Of a stretch of DNA of 64,000 bases, positions 60,950 to 64,000 are shown one piece after another. Made by a program: the position numbers and the translations under genes. The notes under the pieces were generated by a model. The model worked only from the letters and a program-made list of their open reading frames with translations. It was not told where the DNA came from and ran no database searches. This stretch comes from Alicyclobacillus tolerans. Lineage in GTDB: Bacteria; Bacillota; Bacilli; Alicyclobacillales; Alicyclobacillaceae. The DNA lies in contig NZ_JXBW01000002.1 in assembly GCF_001447355.1 (NCBI RefSeq), forward strand, positions 1 to 64,000, given 5' to 3'. The first letter of the stretch is position 1, and each line of letters begins with the position of its first letter.

Positions 60950-61135
60950 TGCCATCCACCAAAAGCCAACGACGATTGCGATTAATAATATAAGAAGAAA
61001 CGGGATATGCCGAGCGATGGAATAACCTATGCCCCAGCCGAGGCCATGCACAACACCCCGAGCAAATTCGTGTCCCAGCCCAGATCCAAAACTCGAATAC
61101 GCATGATGAGAGAACGCGTACGAGCGAAGTAACAT
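60938..61135 (-). CDS. Small hypothetical membrane protein
   Basis: 65 residues from ATG 61135 with GGGGGAG just upstream. The N-terminal half is Ser/Gly/His-rich (SYAFSHHAYSSFGSGLGHEFARGVVHGLGWGIGYS) and the C-terminal half is one membrane helix (IPFLLILLIAIVVGFWWMARRR) ending in positive charges. No family recognised. It stands alone, with 175 nt of non-coding sequence before the ammonium transporter stop; nothing else was seen there. Confidence 0.55.
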   Translation of the reverse strand: MLLRSYAFSHHAYSSFGSGLGHEFARGVVHGLGWGIGYSIARHIPFLLILLIAIVVGFWWMARRR

Positions 61136-61310
61136 CTTTCTCCCCCATTCATTGCTCATCAATGCGCAGATCGTAAAGTAAGTCCGGGCGGGCGTCAATA
61201 CTTTGTTGACGCCGCTACGAATCCGCCAACCGGATCCCTCCATGTTGAAAACGCATTTGGGCAATCACATGCCGCGAGCACTCGTTTGAATAGGCAAACG
61301 GGATCGGCCA

Positions 61311-62702
61311 TTAGCGTACCTCCTGCCCAATGGTTTGGCGAGGGACATCAAAGTATTTCGGCAGTTCACTGGCAGTTAAAGTCTCTGGATATGCAGATTC
61401 GTGGTGCAAAGCCAGATCAAGCCCCATGATCTCTTCTTCTTTTGTCACCCTCAGACCGAACAGCTTGTCGACGACCCAAAGCAGAACGAATGTGCCAATA
61501 CCGGAGAACAGCCAGGTCGCAACGATTCCCGTCAACTGCAGCAGCACCTGATGCACGTTGCCGTGGATCAACCCGTTTGCACCCGCCGAATTGACGGTGG
61601 TCGAGGCAAATAGGCCGGTCGCGAAGGCCCCCCATGTGCCGCCGATACCGTGGCCACCGAACGCGTCCAAGGCGTCGTCGTAGCCTAATTTCGACTTCAT
61701 AAACGTCGAGGCAAGATAACAAATCGCGCCGCCAAGAAGTCCGAGTACAATCGACCAACCGGCTGAGACGAAACCGGCTGCCGGCGTGATCGCGACCAGC
61801 CCTGCGACAGCTCCGGCGCAAGCACCAACGAGTGTAACGTGACCGGTGCGCAGTTTCTCGGCAATCATCCAACCCACCGCAGCCGCGGCTGTGGCGGTAT
61901 TCGTCGCAAGAAACGCCTCGGCCGACAGATAGTTTGCGGCAAGAGCACTGCCTGCGTTAAAACCGAACCAGCCGAACCATAGAAGTGCAGTACCAAGCAG
62001 GACGAACGGCACATTGTGTGCTTTAATCTCACCCGATCCATGTTCTGCACGACGTCCGAGATACAAAGCTGCCACCAGCCCCGCAACACCCGACGAGATG
62101 TGGACGACAGTGCCTCCTGCAAAATCCAGTACGCCGAGCGAGTGCAACCAGCCACCTGCGCCCCACACCCAGTGCGCCAGCGGATCGTAAATGATGGTTG
62201 CCCATAGGACGATAAAGACGACAAACGATGCGAACTTGACGCGCTCTGCCAAGCCGCCGACAATGAGCGCCGGTGTGATGATGGCGAACATCATCTGGAA
62301 GATGCTGAATACCATATTCGGGATGGTACTAGCATAGTCGGAGTCTGGAGCGGCGCCGACACCTCTCATCATGATCCAACTCAGGTTGCCGATGATGTGG
62401 TGGAAATCCGGCCCAAAGGCCAGGCTATAGCCAATAACAACCCACTGCAATGAAACCACCAGGATGACGGATACAACCTGCAGCATAGTCGTGATCACGT
62501 TTTTGGTGCGAACGAGGCCGCCGTAGAAAAATGCCAAGCCGGGCGTCATGAGCAATACGAGTGCGGAGGATGCGAGAATCCAAGCTGTGTCACCCGAGTT
62601 GATGGGCGACGTCGTGGCAGCAAAACTGGTGCTCGGGAACAGAATGATGCCCAAGCATGCGGATAGAATCCAAGGCCATTTTGACCCAAACCGCTTCTTC
62701 AT
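61311..62702 (-). CDS. amt: Ammonium transporter
   Basis: 463 residues with an N-terminal signal-like helix (1-30) and 11 membrane helices. DTAWILASSALVLLMTPGLAFFYGGLVR, NVITTMLQ, DPLAHWVWGAGGWLHSLGVLDFAGGTVVHISSG and DDALDAFGGHGIGGTWGA carry the Amt signatures including the twin pore histidines. ATG 62702 is 6 nt from GGAG; a GTG at 62714 is possible. No glnK/PII gene adjoins it, though PII usually controls Amt. Upstream 62715-62890 is AT-rich and probably holds a nitrogen-regulated promoter. Confidence 0.93.
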   Translation of the reverse strand: MKKRFGSKWPWILSACLGIILFPSTSFAATTSPINSGDTAWILASSALVLLMTPGLAFFYGGLVRTKNVITTMLQVVSVILVVSLQWVVIGYSLAFGPDFHHIIGNLSWIMMRGVGAAPDSDYASTIPNMVFSIFQMMFAIITPALIVGGLAERVKFASFVVFIVLWATIIYDPLAHWVWGAGGWLHSLGVLDFAGGTVVHISSGVAGLVAALYLGRRAEHGSGEIKAHNVPFVLLGTALLWFGWFGFNAGSALAANYLSAEAFLATNTATAAAAVGWMIAEKLRTGHVTLVGACAGAVAGLVAITPAAGFVSAGWSIVLGLLGGAICYLASTFMKSKLGYDDALDAFGGHGIGGTWGAFATGLFASTTVNSAGANGLIHGNVHQVLLQLTGIVATWLFSGIGTFVLLWVVDKLFGLRVTKEEEIMGLDLALHHESAYPETLTASELPKYFDVPRQTIGQEVR

Positions 62703-62890
62703 CTCCGTCTCCACTCCTTATCCTGAATTTTTTCATAACCTTACATGGCAAGGCGGGGTGGCGTCAACGGATTATGTAATGTTTTCTAACACAAATAAAA
62801 ATAACATTTTATCAAGATGGATGAGTAAGGGGTTTGCCGCGGATTCATCGCAACAAACTTTACATCACGTGGGGTAAGACTTCGTATAAA

Positions 62891-62940
62891 AACCGAGTCT
62901 GCCGGAAGCTCAACTCCAGCAAACTCGGTTATCGAGTTTC
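62891..62940 (-). terminator. Terminator of codA
   Basis: AACCGAGT (62891-62898) pairs with ACTCGGTT (62933-62940); the leftward strand continues TTTTT after the stem. The 34-nt loop can fold an inner GC/GGA stem. Confidence 0.65.
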
Positions 62941-62962
62941 CTCTCGTTTTCACGTGTGAACG

Positions 62963-64000
62963 TCAAGCTCCAGGTTCTGATGCCGACACTGGCGATCCGG
63001 TATGCACGCGAAAATCGACACCATATCCGCCTTCTCCAACCGCCCCGTCGCGCGAAGTCCAATACACGCGGCGCTTGACTGGCTCCGTTTGCGCCACCAC
63101 CATGCCATGACTCATGACGATCTCGGCAGGTGGCATGCGCCGCAGGAGATCCCACTTGTCATCCGCATCGACGAGCAACAACGACGCAGGCTTCCCGACC
63201 TCAATGCCATATCGGTCCTCAATCTGCAACGTCTTCGCGGATCGATCCGTCACCATATCGACGCAGGCCATAGCCTCTTGACGCCCAGTCATCTGCCCGA
63301 CATGCATAGCCATGTGTGCCACCTGAAGCATGCTTCCAGTACCAAACGAGTACCATGGATCCATGATATCGTCGTGGCCAAGGCACACATTGATGCCCGC
63401 CTGCCATAACTCTTTTACACGCGTAAAGCCGCGCCGCTTCGGATAACTGTCAAAACGCCCTTGAAGTGTAGTGTTGATCAGTGGATTGGCAATGAAATGG
63501 ATATCTGCCTTGCGCAGAAGTCCGAACAATTTATAGGCGTATGCGTCGTTGTAGCTACCCATGGCCGTCGTGTGACTGGCCGTGACACGCTGGCCCATGC
63601 CCCGCTCCAACGCTCGTGTCGCAACAACCTCGACAAACCGCGACTGCTCGTCGTCGATCTCGTCACAGTGCACGTCCACCAAGCGGTCATATTTTTCGGC
63701 GAGATCGAAACACGCGTCGATCGAGCGAACGCCGTACTCTCGCGTATACTCGTAGTGCGGAATGGCACCAACGACATCCGCCCCTAAGCGCAGGGCTTCT
63801 TCCAAAAGTTCGAGTCCGCGACCATTCTGATACGAATAGATGCCCTCCTGGGGAAACGCGACGATTTGAATGTCGATAACACCGCGGACCTTCTCCCGCA
63901 ACTCCAGCAAGGCCTGTAGCGCAGTCAAGGTCGGATCAGTCACATCGACATGTGTGCGAATGTGCAGTGTGCCTTGCGCCATCATCCACTGCAAAGCCTC
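62963..64000 (-). CDS. codA: Cytosine deaminase (N-terminus cut by window edge)
   Basis: About 345 C-terminal residues of an amidohydrolase that tracks E. coli CodA closely. [67 protein letters not shown] (metal His and catalytic Glu), [12 protein letters not shown] (metal His), [13 protein letters not shown] and [10 protein letters not shown] (metal Asp) are all seen. The missing N-terminal ~85 residues would carry the first HxH metal ligands. It deaminates cytosine to uracil in pyrimidine salvage and can free ammonium; the ammonium transporter is next downstream on the same strand. Confidence 0.93.
   Translation of the reverse strand, partial: EALQWMMAQGTLHIRTHVDVTDPTLTALQALLELREKVRGVIDIQIVAFPQEGIYSYQNGRGLELLEEALRLGADVVGAIPHYEYTREYGVRSIDACFDLAEKYDRLVDVHCDEIDDEQSRFVEVVATRALERGMGQRVTASHTTAMGSYNDAYAYKLFGLLRKADIHFIANPLINTTLQGRFDSYPKRRGFTRVKELWQAGINVCLGHDDIMDPWYSFGTGSMLQVAHMAMHVGQMTGRQEAMACVDMVTDRSAKTLQIEDRYGIEVGKPASLLLVDADDKWDLLRRMPPAEIVMSHGMVVAQTEPVKRRVYWTSRDGAVGEGGYGVDFRVHTGSPVSASEPGA

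Noticed and set aside
60834-61148. 104-codon minus-strand frame overlapping the end of the M3 peptidase gene
   Set aside because: No SD, runs antisense into the peptidase; the alternative frame 60938-61135 gives a sensible membrane protein.
1-64000. CRISPR arrays, insertion sequences, prophage, integrons, tRNA or rRNA genes
   Set aside because: No regularly spaced repeats, transposase or integrase motifs, or recognisable RNA gene sequences were found on reading both strands.

Overview
The window looks like a chromosome segment of an endospore-forming, acidophile-type member of the Bacillota, most likely Alicyclobacillus or a close relative. The main evidence is a squalene-hopene cyclase that, compared from memory, lines up residue for residue with the A. 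acidocaldarius enzyme, a complete hopanoid gene set, a GerA-type spore germination operon, a FabL-type enoyl reductase and many GTG/TTG starts preceded by strong Shine-Dalgarno (SD) sequences. No rRNA, tRNA, CRISPR array, insertion sequence or prophage was seen. Genes are dense, and both window edges cut genes: a FadH-like reductase on the left and cytosine deaminase on the right.

Layout. 1-5106: FadH-like flavin reductase, divergent from a cyclohexanecarboxylate-CoA-ligase-like enzyme, an acyl-CoA dehydrogenase and DAHP synthase. This set matches what is needed to reduce shikimate to cyclohexanecarbonyl-CoA, the starter of omega-cyclohexyl fatty acids. 5400-9063: cation/proton antiporter, MFS transporter, SRPBCC protein and a small monooxygenase-fold protein. 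9154-12581: short-chain dehydrogenase, hotdog thioesterase and FabL-like reductase, divergent from a beta-ketoacyl synthase; it shares an operator-like motif with the first block. 12731-17718: aldo/keto reductase, HAD phosphatase, chemoreceptor, PaaI-type thioesterase, PurU and a small GY-rich protein. 17791-23089: assimilatory sulfate/sulfite reduction with siroheme synthesis. 23161-28881: a GT2/GT39 envelope glycosyltransferase pair and an EmrAB-type efflux pair. 29041-36469: threonine aldolase, PBP2, a GT2 enzyme, a CwlO-like hydrolase, phosphosulfolactate synthase and a VOC protein. 36500-40661: gerA-type operon with a small fourth gene and a sigma-G-like promoter. 40812-42137: HtrA protease. 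42218-53018: one co-directional run from dxs through fni, hpnH, hpnG, hpnA, shc, hpnC and hpnD to hpnE, running from the MEP pathway entry to hopene and adenosylhopane. 53366-64000: small membrane exporter, two-cupredoxin surface protein, acyltransferase, Aas-like acyl-ACP synthetase with a dead acyltransferase domain, M3 peptidase, ammonium transporter and cytosine deaminase.

The strongest theme is membrane lipid chemistry for an acidic or hot habitat: candidate omega-alicyclic fatty acid genes at the left and hopanoid genes in the right half. The best candidate for an incompletely described system is the ligase / acyl-CoA dehydrogenase / DAHP synthase / FadH-like unit together with the FabL/beta-ketoacyl synthase unit that carries a similar operator. 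All functional statements rest on motif reading and memory of families; no database search was run.
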